A DNA stretch of 64,000 bases from assembly GCF_022759505.1 (NCBI RefSeq), contig NZ_CP094289.1, forward strand, positions 2,542,001-2,606,000, written 5' to 3'. Positions 33,179-42,156 of this stretch are shown here, in pieces; within the stretch, counting starts at the first letter, position 1; the number at the start of each line of letters is the position of its first letter. The translations under genes and the position numbers were made by a program. Under the pieces are notes generated by a model. The model was not told where the DNA came from. It ran no database searches and saw nothing but the letters and a program-made list of their open reading frames with translations. This DNA comes from Georgenia sp. TF02-10. Its GTDB lineage: Bacteria; Actinomycetota; Actinomycetes; Actinomycetales; Actinomycetaceae.

Positions 33179-33990
33179 AGCCACTGGTCCCAGAAGACCA
33201 GGGCGACGGCGAGCAGCACCACGGCGTACCAGACCGCCACGATGACCCACCGGTCGGCCACCAGGGCCCGGCGCAGCCAGTCGGGGGCCGGGACGTGGCC
33301 GGCCTGGACGGCACGGGCCCAGACGTGGACGACCACCGGGATCGTCACCACCCACACCACCAGGCAGTAGGGGCACAGCCCCCGGATGGTGAAGAACGCG
33401 TGGTACTGGAAGAACAGCAGCGCCACGACGGCGAGCGAGACCCCCGCCACCAGGGCCCGCCAGAACCAGCGCGCTACCCGCGCCCCGGCCAGCAGCATCA
33501 TCCCGACCGTCAGCAGCGCGGCGAAGGCGGCCGTCCCGACGACGGCGTTCGGGATCCCCAGCGCGTGCGCCTGCCAGGTCGTGATGAACGTCCCGCAGCC
33601 GACGAGCGGGTTGATGTCGCACGCGAGGACGGCGTCCGGGTCGGCGGCGACGGCCAGCTCGGACAGGACGAGCTCGACGGCGGCCAGCAGCCCCAGCGCG
33701 CCGGCGACGGTGAGCAGCCAGGCCAGCTCGCGCGGCGCGCCCCCCGCGCGCTGGTGCGCGCTCGGGCGGGTGCGGTCGAGCGCGGCGAGCTCGCGCTCCA
33801 GGTCGAGGTCCTCGTCGTCGACGTCGACGTCCCGCGCGCCGTCATTGACGTCTGGAGAGGCGTCAACGCCTGAACGGGCGTCCTGGACGTCGCGCACGCC
33901 GCCGAGCCTCCGGCCATCCTCCGCGGCACCCGGAGCGCCCTCGGGACCGCCCGCCGGACCGCCGGCCCGCGGCGTCTCGGTGCTGCTCAC
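33163..33990 (-). CDS. Vitamin K epoxide reductase (VKOR) family membrane protein
   Basis: 275 residues. Bacterial VKOR re-oxidises DsbA-like proteins using quinone. The four-helix core shows the loop cysteines in LACDINPLVGCG and the active-site CxxC in GLCPYCLVVW. Helices are GALGLLAAVELVLSELAVA, VVGTAAFAALLTVGMMLL, LVAGVSLAVVALLFFQYH and VAVWYAVVLLAVALVFW. An acidic 90-residue N-terminal cytoplasmic region precedes the core. The GTG at 33990 has GGGAGGTCAT upstream. No DsbA partner is adjacent. Confidence 0.9.
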   Translation of the reverse strand: MSSTETPRAGGPAGGPEGAPGAAEDGRRLGGVRDVQDARSGVDASPDVNDGARDVDVDDEDLDLERELAALDRTRPSAHQRAGGAPRELAWLLTVAGALGLLAAVELVLSELAVAADPDAVLACDINPLVGCGTFITTWQAHALGIPNAVVGTAAFAALLTVGMMLLAGARVARWFWRALVAGVSLAVVALLFFQYHAFFTIRGLCPYCLVVWVVTIPVVVHVWARAVQAGHVPAPDWLRRALVADRWVIVAVWYAVVLLAVALVFWDQWLLLLS

Positions 33991-34282
33991 ATGACCTCCC
34001 AGGGCTCGTGGCGCACCATTATGACCAGGGGCGCCCGCAGCAGCGCCGCGCGGTCGTCCCCGCCGCGGGGCGGCGACACAGGCGGACGAGGTCGTGGCCG
34101 GCCGTCGGGCGGCAAACGCGGCCGGGCAGCGAGGCACCCTCCCCGGGCCAGACGTTCCGCTGGCGACCCTCGCCCGCCGGGCTGCGACCACCAGGAGCAG
34201 GAGGTCTGCCGCCGCTGCCGGCGAGCCCAGAGCGCCACCTCCGGCCAGCGAGCCGCGGCATCAGTCCCATCGGCGCACACCC
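33991..34282. other. Intergenic region upstream of VKOR
   Basis: About 290 bases with no convincing gene. A 97-residue Arg-rich frame on the minus strand (34280-33987) ends exactly at the VKOR start but shows no domain or ribosome binding site. VKOR promoter sequences must lie here; none is clear. Confidence 0.35.
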
Positions 34283-34322
34283 GTCAACGTCCGTTGACAG
34301 CGCGGACGTGTCACCCTATGTT
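34283..34322 (+). promoter_or_regulatory. Promoter with palindromic operator for the HTH-ABC operon
   Basis: TTGACA (34294-34299), a 17-base spacer and TATGTT (34317-34322) form one of the best sigma-70-type promoters in the window. GTCAACG-TC-CGTTGAC (34283-34298) is a perfect 7-base inverted repeat overlapping the -35. A further TGTTGACG half-site lies across the -10 (34319-34326). This suggests autoregulation by the small HTH protein encoded 39 bases downstream (inference). Confidence 0.7.
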
Positions 34323-34360
34323 GACGCCTGGGAGGTGTGGATCACATGGAGGGGAAGACG

Positions 34361-34576
34361 ATGAGTCAGCTGGTGGCAGCGGCGGACGACGAGGACCCGC
34401 TGCGGGCGCTGGCGGCGACGGCCCAGCTCCAGAGGGAGACGGCCCGGGTGGAGGCGGTGGCGGTGCGCCGGGCGCGTGCCCGGGGGGCGTCCTGGGCGCA
34501 GATCGCCACGGCGCTCGGGGTGAGCCGGCAGGCCGTCCACCGCAAGTACGGCGGGTCGAGGTTCACCCGTGGCTGA
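34361..34576 (+). CDS. Small helix-turn-helix protein
   Basis: 71 residues. The C-terminal HTH is clear: GASWAQIATALGVSRQAVHR KYG (helix, turn GVS, recognition helix). It is preceded by a basic amphipathic helix VEAVAVRRARARG that may dimerise. GGAGGGGAAG lies just upstream of the ATG. Its last 8 bases overlap the ABC transporter gene, so the two are translationally coupled. A palindrome over its promoter -35 makes an autorepressor role likely. The specific family was not recognised. Confidence 0.75.
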   Translation: MSQLVAAADDEDPLRALAATAQLQRETARVEAVAVRRARARGASWAQIATALGVSRQAVHRKYGGSRFTRG

Positions 34577-36581
34577 CGGTCGCGGGGCACCCGCCGCTGA
34601 CGGTCACGGGGCACCCGCGGCTGACGGGCGAGAGCCACCGGTGCCCGGGACGGCGCGGCCCGGCCACGAGGCTGCTCCCGCAGCGGCACCGCCACCGGCG
34701 CAGGCGCATGCACCAGAACCCGCACCGGAACCCCCGCCGGCGCCGCTGCGCGGCCTGCTGGTGTACCTGTCGGAGCACCGCAGGGTGCTGGCCGTCGTGC
34801 TGGCCCTGTCGGTCCTGGGGGCGGGCCTGGCCCTGGCCCAGCCGCTGATGGTCAACCGGGTCATCGAGTCGGTCGGGACCGGTGAGCCGCTGGGACGCGT
34901 GGTCGGCCTCCTGGTCGCGCTCGTCCTGGCCGCCGAGGTCGTCAGCGCGGCCCAGCAGTTCCTGCTCGAGCGCACCGCCGAGGGGGTCGTCCTGTCCGCG
35001 CGCACCGGGCTCCTCACCCACCTGCTGCGGCTCCCGGTGCGGGTCTACGACCACCGCCGGGCCGGCGACCTCGTCTCCCGGGTCGTGTCGGACACCACCA
35101 TGGTCCGCGCCGCGCTGACCGGCGGCCTGGTCGACGCCCTCGGCAGCAGCCTGGTCTTCGCCGGCTCGCTCGTCGCGATGCTGCTGCTCGACCCGGTGCT
35201 GCTGGCGCTGACGCTCGGCGTCGTGGCGGTGGCCGCGCTGAGCGTCGTGCTGGCCTCCGCCCGGATCCAGTCCCTGACCCAGGAGGCCCAGGGCGCCGTC
35301 GGCCGCCTCGGCGCGGGGCTCGACCGGGCCGTCTCCGCCATCCGCACCATCCGGGCCAGCGGGGCCACCGAGCGCGAGACCGCCCGGCTGGCGGAGGAGG
35401 CCGAGGCCGCGTACGGCTACGGCGTCCGCCTGGCGCGCGTCGGCGCGGTGCTGTGGCCCGTCAGCGGGCTCGCCATCCAGGGGTCCTTCCTGGCCGTGCT
35501 CGGCGTCGGCGGCTACCGCGTGGCGGCCGGCGTCACCACGGTCGCCGACCTGGTGACCTTCGTGCTCTTCCTGTTCATGATGGTCATGCCGCTGGGCCAG
35601 CTCTTCGCCGCGGTCGTCAGCGTGCGGACCGCGCTGGGCGCCGTCGCCCGGATCCGCGAGATCCTCGACCTGCCGCTCGAGGACAGCGAGGACCTCCCGG
35701 CCGACGGCGGCCGGACCGTACCGATGTCCCGTGAGGGAGGCCCGCGGCCGGCCGACGGCGACGGTGCCGTCCCGGCGCCGCGGACCGGTGACGCCGTCGA
35801 GAACGGGCACACGTGCCGAGCCGTGCCGGAGCACCCGCCGGCCGGCCCGAGTGGGACGGAGCTCGTGCTCGAGCACGTGTCCTTCGCCTACCGGCCCGGG
35901 CACCCCGTGCTGACCGACGTCAGCCTCGCCGTGCCCCGCGGGTCCACCACCGCGATCGTCGGGCCCTCCGGGGGTGGCAAGTCGACGCTGCTTGCCCTCG
36001 TCGAGCGCTTCTACGACCCGGACCGCGGGGTCGTCCGGCTGGACGGCGCCGACCTGCGCAGCATCCCCCGCCCGGTGCTGCGCGGCCGGGTCGGCTACGT
36101 CGAGCAGGACGCGCCGGTGCTGGCCGGCACCATCCGCGAGAACCTCGTCCTCGCCGCCCCCGACGCCGACGACGTCCGCTGCCGGGAGGTGCTCGCCGCG
36201 GTCAACCTCCTGGAGCGGGTCACCGACCACCCGGACGGCCTGGACGCCACGGTGGGCGATGACGGCGCGGGGCTGTCCGGCGGCGAGCGCCAGCGCCTGG
36301 CGATCGCTCGCGCCCTGCTCGCCGAAACCCCGCTGCTGCTGCTCGACGAGCCCACCGCCAGCCTGGACTCCCGCAACGAGCAGGCCCTGCACGACGCCAT
36401 CCGCTCGGCCGCCGTCGGCCGCACGGTGCTGATCGTCGCCCACCGCCTGGCCACCGTGGCCGGGGCCGACCAGATCGCGGTCCTGGACCGCGGCCGGCTG
36501 ACGGGCACCGGGACGCACGAGGAGCTGCTGGGCACGAGCGACCTCTACCGGGAGCTCGCCCGCCACCAGCTGCTGGTCTAG
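34569..36581 (+). CDS. ABC transporter, fused permease and ATP-binding subunit (exporter type)
   Basis: 670-residue half-transporter. After a Pro/Ala-rich N-terminus of about 60 residues partly encoded by 21-base repeats, a six-helix type-1 exporter domain runs to about residue 370 (VLAVVLALSVLGAGLALAQP; LVTFVLFLFMMVMPLGQLFA). The ATPase domain has Walker A GPSGGGKST, signature LSGGERQRLAIARALL, Walker B LLLLDEPTAS and the H-loop IVAHRLATV. A 75-residue low-conservation linker joins the domains. The GTG start overlaps the HTH gene. Similar to multidrug/lipid exporters; substrate unknown. Confidence 0.9.
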   Translation: MADGRGAPAADGHGAPAADGREPPVPGTARPGHEAAPAAAPPPAQAHAPEPAPEPPPAPLRGLLVYLSEHRRVLAVVLALSVLGAGLALAQPLMVNRVIESVGTGEPLGRVVGLLVALVLAAEVVSAAQQFLLERTAEGVVLSARTGLLTHLLRLPVRVYDHRRAGDLVSRVVSDTTMVRAALTGGLVDALGSSLVFAGSLVAMLLLDPVLLALTLGVVAVAALSVVLASARIQSLTQEAQGAVGRLGAGLDRAVSAIRTIRASGATERETARLAEEAEAAYGYGVRLARVGAVLWPVSGLAIQGSFLAVLGVGGYRVAAGVTTVADLVTFVLFLFMMVMPLGQLFAAVVSVRTALGAVARIREILDLPLEDSEDLPADGGRTVPMSREGGPRPADGDGAVPAPRTGDAVENGHTCRAVPEHPPAGPSGTELVLEHVSFAYRPGHPVLTDVSLAVPRGSTTAIVGPSGGGKSTLLALVERFYDPDRGVVRLDGADLRSIPRPVLRGRVGYVEQDAPVLAGTIRENLVLAAPDADDVRCREVLAAVNLLERVTDHPDGLDATVGDDGAGLSGGERQRLAIARALLAETPLLLLDEPTASLDSRNEQALHDAIRSAAVGRTVLIVAHRLATVAGADQIAVLDRGRLTGTGTHEELLGTSDLYRELARHQLLV

Positions 36582-36683
36582 CTAGGGGTGGTCCCGGGGG
36601 TGGTCCCAACCGGGGTCTGGCCGCGTCGAGCACGGTGGGGCCAAGGGCCTGGCCGGGCCGGAGGTCGGCCGGCCCGCGCAGTC

Positions 36684-37202
36684 TCAGGCGCCCTGCGCCT
36701 GCTCCTTGGCCCACTCCGCGACCCGGCGGGCGCTCTCCTCCTCGGAGAGGTCCTCCACCCGGGTCATGACCGACCAGCGCACGCCGAACGGGTCCCGGAT
36801 GCTGGCGAACCGGTCCCCGGAGACGAACGTGCTCAGCGGCTCGCGGACGGTGGCGCCGGCCGCCTCCGCCCGGGCGACGACCGCGTCGGCGTCGCTGCAG
36901 TACAGGCCCAGGGAGTAGCAATCGTCCTCCCCGGCGGGCGGCGGCACGAGGTTGTAGTCCGGCGACGGCTCGCCGAGCTGGAGCTGGCCGTCGCCGAAGT
37001 CCAGGACGGCGTGGACGACGACGCCGCCCATCTCGGTGACGTCGACGACGCGGGCGCCGAAGACCTCGCGGTAGAACGCGATCGCCTCGTGCGCCCGCGG
37101 CACGGCGATGAACGGTGCCAGACTCGTGACGCCGTGCGGGACGCCGTGCGTGGTGTGCTGGCCGTGGGCGGCTCGGATCAGGTTCGTGGTGTGCTCGCTC
37201 AT
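36684..37202 (-). CDS. VOC family (glyoxalase/PhnB-like) protein
   Basis: 172 residues with the vicinal-oxygen-chelate fold of PhnB type: TSLAPFIAVPRAHEAIAFYR, VVVHAVLDFGDGQLQLGEPS, SLGLYCSDADAVVARAEAAG and FASIRDPFGVRWSVMTRVED. Such proteins bind a metal or act as small-molecule-binding proteins; no substrate is evident. It is divergent from an AraC-type regulator with two direct repeats between them, so the regulator probably controls it. Confidence 0.87.
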   Translation of the reverse strand: MSEHTTNLIRAAHGQHTTHGVPHGVTSLAPFIAVPRAHEAIAFYREVFGARVVDVTEMGGVVVHAVLDFGDGQLQLGEPSPDYNLVPPPAGEDDCYSLGLYCSDADAVVARAEAAGATVREPLSTFVSGDRFASIRDPFGVRWSVMTRVEDLSEEESARRVAEWAKEQAQGA

Positions 37203-37244
37203 GACTTGGACGCTAGGGGCGGGCCAGGCCCGGCGGCTTGGAGA

Positions 37245-37303
37245 TTCGCGACAGCACCCGGGCGGTGCGGACGTCGCCGCGGGACCTGCAGGTTTCGCGA
37301 CAG
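37245..37303. promoter_or_regulatory. Direct repeats in the VOC/AraC divergent region
   Basis: TTCGCGACAG occurs twice in the same orientation (37245-37254 and 37294-37303), 49 bases apart, close to five helical turns. Spaced direct repeats between a regulator and a divergent target fit an AraC-family binding arrangement (inference). Confidence 0.5.
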
Positions 37304-37334
37304 GTCACCAGGGGAGGACAGGGAGGGCGGCGGC

Positions 37335-38192
37335 GTGACCGACTCGCGTGGCGAGCTCTACCCCGCCGGCGCGCCCACCGTGCACCGGCTGCCGGCACCG
37401 GCGTCCGTCGCCGCGCTGGTGCGGTGGTTCTGGATCCCGGAGTGGGACGTCCCCGCCGGCCGGGTCTCCCGCCAGGAGCTCATCGCCTACCCGGCCTGCA
37501 ACCTCGTCGTCGAGCCCGAGGTGGTCGGCCTCGCCGGCCCGACCACCCGACGGTCCTTCCGCGACCTGACCGGACGGGGGTGGGCCGTCGGCGCCCTGCT
37601 CCGACCGGCGGCGGTCCCCCACCTGGTCGCGGACCCGGCGGCGCTCCGCGACCGCTACGAGCCCGTGCATCTGCCAGGGCTGCACGCCGGCGTCGTGGCG
37701 GCGATGGCCGGCGACGGCGGGGGCGGCGTGCGCCGGGAGAGCGAGGGCGACGTCCGGCGGGCCCGTGCCGTCGCGGCGTTCGCGGCCTGGCTGGCCGTGC
37801 ACCTGCCGGCGCCCGGGGAGGAGGCCCTGATCGCGAACGCGATGGCCGACCTGATCGACGGTGACCCGACGGTGCGGCTGGTGACCGACGTCGCCGCGGG
37901 CCTGGGGACGTCGCCGCGGACGCTGCAGCGCCTCGCCCGGCGGTACGTCGGGCTGCCGCCGGCCGCGATGATCCGGCGGCGCCGGCTGCAGGAGGCCGCC
38001 CAGCGGCTGCGCACCGACCCCGAGACGGACATCGCGGCGGTGGCCGCCGACCTCGGGTACGCCGACCACGCCCACCTCGCCGGCGACTTCCGGACCGTGC
38101 TCGGGCTCACGCCGAGCGCCTACCGCGGCGCCGCCGCCGGTCTACAGCGTCCGTCGCCCGACAGGGACCTGCCCGCCCCGGCCGGAGGGTAG
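37335..38192 (+). CDS. AraC family transcriptional regulator
   Basis: 285 residues. The N-terminal half resembles the DUF6597-type effector domain (VAALVRWFWIPEWDV; YPACNLVVEPE; GRGWAVGALLRPAAVPHLVA). The C-terminal domain has two HTHs: VTDVAAGLGTSPRTLQRLAR RYVG and DIAAVAADLGYADHAHLAGD, followed by FRTVLGLTPSAYR. The GTG start at 37335 follows GGGAGG. It is divergent from the VOC gene, its likely target. Confidence 0.88.
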   Translation: MTDSRGELYPAGAPTVHRLPAPASVAALVRWFWIPEWDVPAGRVSRQELIAYPACNLVVEPEVVGLAGPTTRRSFRDLTGRGWAVGALLRPAAVPHLVADPAALRDRYEPVHLPGLHAGVVAAMAGDGGGGVRRESEGDVRRARAVAAFAAWLAVHLPAPGEEALIANAMADLIDGDPTVRLVTDVAAGLGTSPRTLQRLARRYVGLPPAAMIRRRRLQEAAQRLRTDPETDIAAVAADLGYADHAHLAGDFRTVLGLTPSAYRGAAAGLQRPSPDRDLPAPAGG

Positions 38193-38297
38193 GCACCGGC
38201 CACGAGTAGGCATCGACCACGGCTAGGCACCGGCCACGACGGCCGGCACCCCGATGAACCGACGGCCCGCCCCGCCCGCCAAGGCCAGCTGACACCC

Positions 38298-40139
38298 CTA
38301 CGCACCGGGCTCCCCCGTCCCGGCACCCCCCGGCGCCGGCTCGTCTGCAGCGGCCGCGTCGCCGTCGGCGGCCGGCGCGGGGAACGGCGTCCACGCGCCG
38401 ACGTTGACGCCGGCGCCGGTGTCGACGACGACCCACCGGTAGTCCAGCGCGGCCCCTGAGCCCGGGTCCAGCCGCACCACCGTGACCTCCGCCGGCGCGC
38501 TGAGCGGGCCGAGCGTCGCACCGCCCCCGGCCGCGCCGCCGGAGGAGGTGCTCACGTAGAGCACGCCGGCGCCGCTCGGCTCGGGCCCCACCGTGCGGTG
38601 CCAGTGCCCGGAGATCTGCAGCGGCGCGCACCCCCGCTCCAGGGTGGCGGTCCCCGCGCGCGGGTTGTGCACGAGCAGCAGGTCCACCGGGTCGCCGTCG
38701 TCCGCCGCGGTGCAAGCGGTGCCCGCCAGCCGCTCGCCCATCTCGCTGACCGTCTCTGTCCGCTCCTGCCGGGTGCCGGCCCCGACGGCGGTGAGGGTGG
38801 GGTCGGTGTCGCCGAGCACGCGCACGCCGGCGACGTCGACCGGCTCCCCCGCCAGCACCGTCCACCCGGCGCGGCGCTCCTGGTCCGCGGTGGTGACCGA
38901 GTCGTGGTTGCCGGTGGAGACCACCACGGGCAGGTCCGCCGGCAGCGCCCCGGCGAAGGCGTCCACGCAGTAGGACTCCGCCGACGTCCCGCTCATGACG
39001 GTGTCGCCGCCGTCGAGGACCGCGTCCGCGCCGGTCTGCTCCACGACGGCGGCGATCACCGAGGCCATGCCGATGTTGCAGTGCAGGTCCGAGACGACCA
39101 CGAGGGTGACCGGGTCCGTCACGACGCCCGGACTGGCGTCCTCCGCGGTCACGGCACCCGGGGTCGCACCCTCCCCCGCACCGTCGGCATCCTCCGCCGC
39201 ACCGTCGGCGCCCGGATCGGCGCCCTCCGCCGCACCGTCGGCGCCCGGGCCGTCGTCCGCCGCACCGCCGTCCGCGGCCGCCGCGGCGCGCGCGTCGTCG
39301 TCCGGACCGGCGGCGCCGTCGCCCGGGGTGACGGCGGGCGGGTCGTCCAGGGTGTCATCCGCGGCGAAGCCGGCGGCCACCCCGTCGGCGGCCGCGGCGT
39401 AGAAGTCCTCGTTCTGCTGGTAGGCATCCTTGACCACCTGGCCGTAGGTGGCGACGACGTCGGCCAGCCGGCCGGTGATCCGCGCCCCCTCCAGCGGGGT
39501 GCCGTCCAGCACCGCCGGGCTGTACCCGCTGGCCCGCGGCTGCTCCAGCGCCGGGACCACGGCCGCGGCGCCGGCGGCGAGCACCACCGCGGAGCCCAGG
39601 GCGGCGACGCCGGGCCGGCGCAGGGCCCCCTTGAGCTCCTCCCGCAGCCGCCCACGGGAGGCCAGCCGCCCGGTGGCCAGCAGCACGAGCATCACCGACC
39701 AGGCGACGGCGGTGCGGCCGAGGGCGTCGCTGACCAGGCCGTGGGCGGCGTCGGCCACGGCCGCCTGGGGCTGGCCGAAGAGCTGGCCGTAGGCGTCGAG
39801 GTCGGCGAGCAGGCCGGGCAGCGGGCTGTCGCTCGCGGCGAGGTCGCTGGGGATCTCGTGGACCACGACGGCGACCCCGAGCGGCCCGGGCAGCGGGGAG
39901 TCCAGCATGACCGCCCCGAGCGGGCCGACGTCGAGGGTGACCTGCCGGTCGAGGGTCACGGCGTAGCTGGCGGTGTGCGGGCCGAGCGAGGACTGGGTGG
40001 TCGCCGTGGAGATCCCGAAGCCGGTGGCGGCGAGACCGGTGACGAGCACCGCGACGCCGGTGCGCAGGACGCGCCGGGTGGTCGGCGTCTGGCGGTGCCA
40101 CCACCGCCAGCGCCGTCGCGGGGCGGCCGCCGGGTCCAT
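38298..40139 (-). CDS. Membrane-anchored metallophosphoesterase
   Basis: 613 residues. An N-terminal membrane segment (VLRTGVAVLVTGLAATGF) is followed by a roughly 95-residue extracytoplasmic domain, two further hydrophobic segments (AVAWSVMLVLLATG; ALGSAVVLAAGAAAVVPAL) and an acidic Ala/Asp/Gly repeat linker. The calcineurin-like phosphoesterase domain has the five metal-site motifs: VVSDLHCN, LDGGDTV, STGNHDS, LLVHNP and ISGHWHR. GGGAG precedes the ATG at 40139. The catalytic domain is probably outside the membrane. Substrate unknown. It is divergent from the GCS2-type ligase. Confidence 0.85.
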   Translation of the reverse strand: MDPAAAPRRRWRWWHRQTPTTRRVLRTGVAVLVTGLAATGFGISTATTQSSLGPHTASYAVTLDRQVTLDVGPLGAVMLDSPLPGPLGVAVVVHEIPSDLAASDSPLPGLLADLDAYGQLFGQPQAAVADAAHGLVSDALGRTAVAWSVMLVLLATGRLASRGRLREELKGALRRPGVAALGSAVVLAAGAAAVVPALEQPRASGYSPAVLDGTPLEGARITGRLADVVATYGQVVKDAYQQNEDFYAAAADGVAAGFAADDTLDDPPAVTPGDGAAGPDDDARAAAAADGGAADDGPGADGAAEGADPGADGAAEDADGAGEGATPGAVTAEDASPGVVTDPVTLVVVSDLHCNIGMASVIAAVVEQTGADAVLDGGDTVMSGTSAESYCVDAFAGALPADLPVVVSTGNHDSVTTADQERRAGWTVLAGEPVDVAGVRVLGDTDPTLTAVGAGTRQERTETVSEMGERLAGTACTAADDGDPVDLLLVHNPRAGTATLERGCAPLQISGHWHRTVGPEPSGAGVLYVSTSSGGAAGGGATLGPLSAPAEVTVVRLDPGSGAALDYRWVVVDTGAGVNVGAWTPFPAPAADGDAAAADEPAPGGAGTGEPGA

Positions 40140-40158
40140 GGCTCCCATCCTTCCCCAG

Positions 40159-40194
40159 GCCGGCACGTGCCGGCCGGCACGTGCCGGCCGGCCA
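40159..40194. repeat. Tandem perfect palindromes between divergent genes
   Basis: The 14-base unit GGCCGGCACGTGCC is repeated twice and followed by GGCCGGCC. Each unit contains the CGGCACGTGCCG palindrome, with its centre on the CACGTG core. They lie about 20-55 bases upstream of the metallophosphoesterase start and about 140 bases upstream of the GCS2 gene. Confidence 0.75.
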
Positions 40195-40333
40195 GGGCCC
40201 GGCCTGTGGGACCGGGCCCGTAGCGCCGCGCGCCGGTCGCCCGAGCGTGAGAGGTTTGGCGTACCGGCCGGGGCGGGTCCGCCGCGCCGGCCAGGCAGCG
40301 CACCGGTGGCCCCGAGCACCAGGAGGACAGCGC

Positions 40334-41809
40334 ATGGGCAAGGACGTCGCGGCACGGCGGTACACCCGCGCCGACCACACCCACTACCGGGCAGCCGTCC
40401 AGCGGTGCCTGGACGCGCTGGAACGGATGCTCGACTCCGGCGCGTTCGTGGAGGACGAGTGGCGCACGGGCCTGGAGATCGAGCTCAACCTCGTGCAGGA
40501 GGACCTTTCCCCGGCGATGAGCAACGCCGAGGTGCTCGCGCACATCGACGACCTGCGCTACCAGACCGAGATCGGCCGCTTCAACATCGAGCTCAACGTC
40601 GAGCCGCGCCGGATCGACGGTCAGTCCCTGATCCAGCTCGAGTCGGTGCTGCGCCGCAACCTCAACCAGGCCCGGGACCGGGCGGGCGACCTGGGCGCCG
40701 GGATCGTCGCCGTCGGCATCCTGCCCACGCTGCCCCGCCCCGAGCCGGGCGAGTCCTGGTTCTCCGACAACCCCCGGTACCACCTGCTCGACGAGGCGAT
40801 CCTCGCCGCCCGGCGGGAGGACGTCACGCTGGACATCCCCGGCCCCGAGCGGCTGCAGATGACGACGAACACGATCGCCGTCGAGGCCGCCTGCACCTCG
40901 GTCCAGCTGCACCTGCAGGTCCGGCCCGGCAGCTTCGCCCGGTACTGGAACGCGGCGCAGGTCCTCGCCGGGCCCCAGCTCGCCCTCGGGGCCAACTCCC
41001 CGTACCTCTTCGGGCACCGGCTGATGGCCGAGACCCGCACCGAGCTGTTCCTCCAGGCGACCGACTTCCGGCCGCCGGAGCTGCGCAACCAGGGCGTGCG
41101 CCCGCTCGTGCCGTTCGGGGACCGGTGGATCAACTCCATCTTCGACCTCTTCGAGGAGAACGTCCGGTACTACCCCGCGCTGCTGCCCGAGGTCAGCGAC
41201 GAGGACCCGCTCGCCGTGCTCGACGCCGGCGGCACGCCGTCGCTGGCCGAGCTGCGCCTGCACAACGGGACCATCTACCGATGGAACCGGCCGGTCTACG
41301 ACGTCACCGACGGCCAGCCGCACCTGCGGGTGGAGAACCGGGTGCTGCCGTCGGGCCCCACCGTGGTGGACGTGGTGGCCAACGCCGCATTCTTCTACGG
41401 CGCCGCGGTGGAGATGGTGGTGGACGAGCGGCCGCTGTGGTCCCGGATGAGCTTCGAGGCGGCGCGAGAGAACTTCCACGCCGGCGCCCGCAACGGCGCC
41501 GAGGCGCGGCTGTACTGGCCCGGCGAGGGGCACATCGACTGGGACGAGCTCGTGCTGCGCACGCTGCTGCCGATGGCTCAGCGCGGCCTGGAGCGCCTGG
41601 GCGTGGCCAGCGAGGCCCAGGACCGGTACCTCGGGGTGGTGGAGTCCCGCGCCAAGCTGCGCCGGAACGGGGCCAGCTGGCAGGTCGCCGCGACGGAGGC
41701 GTTCGAGGCGCGCGGGATGGACCGCCCGGCGGCGCTGCGGGCGATGCTGCGGGAGTACATCGGGCACATGCACGCCAACGAGCCGGTGCACACCTGGCCG
41801 GTCCCCTGA
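40334..41809 (+). CDS. GCS2-type glutamate-cysteine ligase family protein
   Basis: 491 residues of the carboxylate-amine ligase GCS2 family (ATP-dependent peptide-bond formation). Motifs are TGLEIELNLVQEDLSPAMSN near the N-terminus, GRFNIELNVEPRRIDG, LQMTTNTIAVEAACTSVQLH LQV and FENVRYYPAL-like sequence in the middle. The family makes gamma-glutamylcysteine or related amides. Actinobacteria use mycothiol, so a different acceptor is possible; the window offers no partner gene. AGGAGGACAG precedes the ATG at 40334. Confidence 0.82.
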   Translation: MGKDVAARRYTRADHTHYRAAVQRCLDALERMLDSGAFVEDEWRTGLEIELNLVQEDLSPAMSNAEVLAHIDDLRYQTEIGRFNIELNVEPRRIDGQSLIQLESVLRRNLNQARDRAGDLGAGIVAVGILPTLPRPEPGESWFSDNPRYHLLDEAILAARREDVTLDIPGPERLQMTTNTIAVEAACTSVQLHLQVRPGSFARYWNAAQVLAGPQLALGANSPYLFGHRLMAETRTELFLQATDFRPPELRNQGVRPLVPFGDRWINSIFDLFEENVRYYPALLPEVSDEDPLAVLDAGGTPSLAELRLHNGTIYRWNRPVYDVTDGQPHLRVENRVLPSGPTVVDVVANAAFFYGAAVEMVVDERPLWSRMSFEAARENFHAGARNGAEARLYWPGEGHIDWDELVLRTLLPMAQRGLERLGVASEAQDRYLGVVESRAKLRRNGASWQVAATEAFEARGMDRPAALRAMLREYIGHMHANEPVHTWPVP

Positions 41810-42156
41810 CGGGACCGGCACCGGCCCGGCTCACGAGACCGACGGCGCCGCGGCTCGCGCGACGGGTTGCCCATGTGCTCGGCAGGCCTTGGCCGCGGAC
41901 GCATCCTGTTGACGCCTTCTCGCCTTCTCGCCTCGGCGCCCCCCGATCCTTCCTGGGACGGATCGTTCTGAGCAGTCATCGTGCCCGGACCTCACGAGGG
42001 CAAGCAGCCCCGTCGTTGCCGTCGACGGCGCCCGGCGCCGCACCTGGAGCAAGCCACCGCCAACCAGCGGTACAAGCACGACAGCCTGCAGGACTTGAGG
42101 GCCGGAGGCCTGCCTCGGCGGCGCCACCTGATCGCCCGGCATCCCTCATGGCTCAG
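41810..42156. other. Intergenic region with no supported gene
   Basis: 347 bases between the GCS2 gene and the ABC permease stop. Two overlapping short frames exist (41981-42163 plus, 42142-41831 minus). The plus frame contains RYKHDSLQDL, faintly like the end of an IS481-type transposase, but too short to call. GC drops towards the right, where the lower-GC ABC segment starts. Confidence 0.35.

Noticed and set aside
33987-34280. 97-residue minus frame ending at the VKOR start
   Set aside because: Arg/Pro-rich, no domain or ribosome binding site; overlap with the VKOR start is likely chance.
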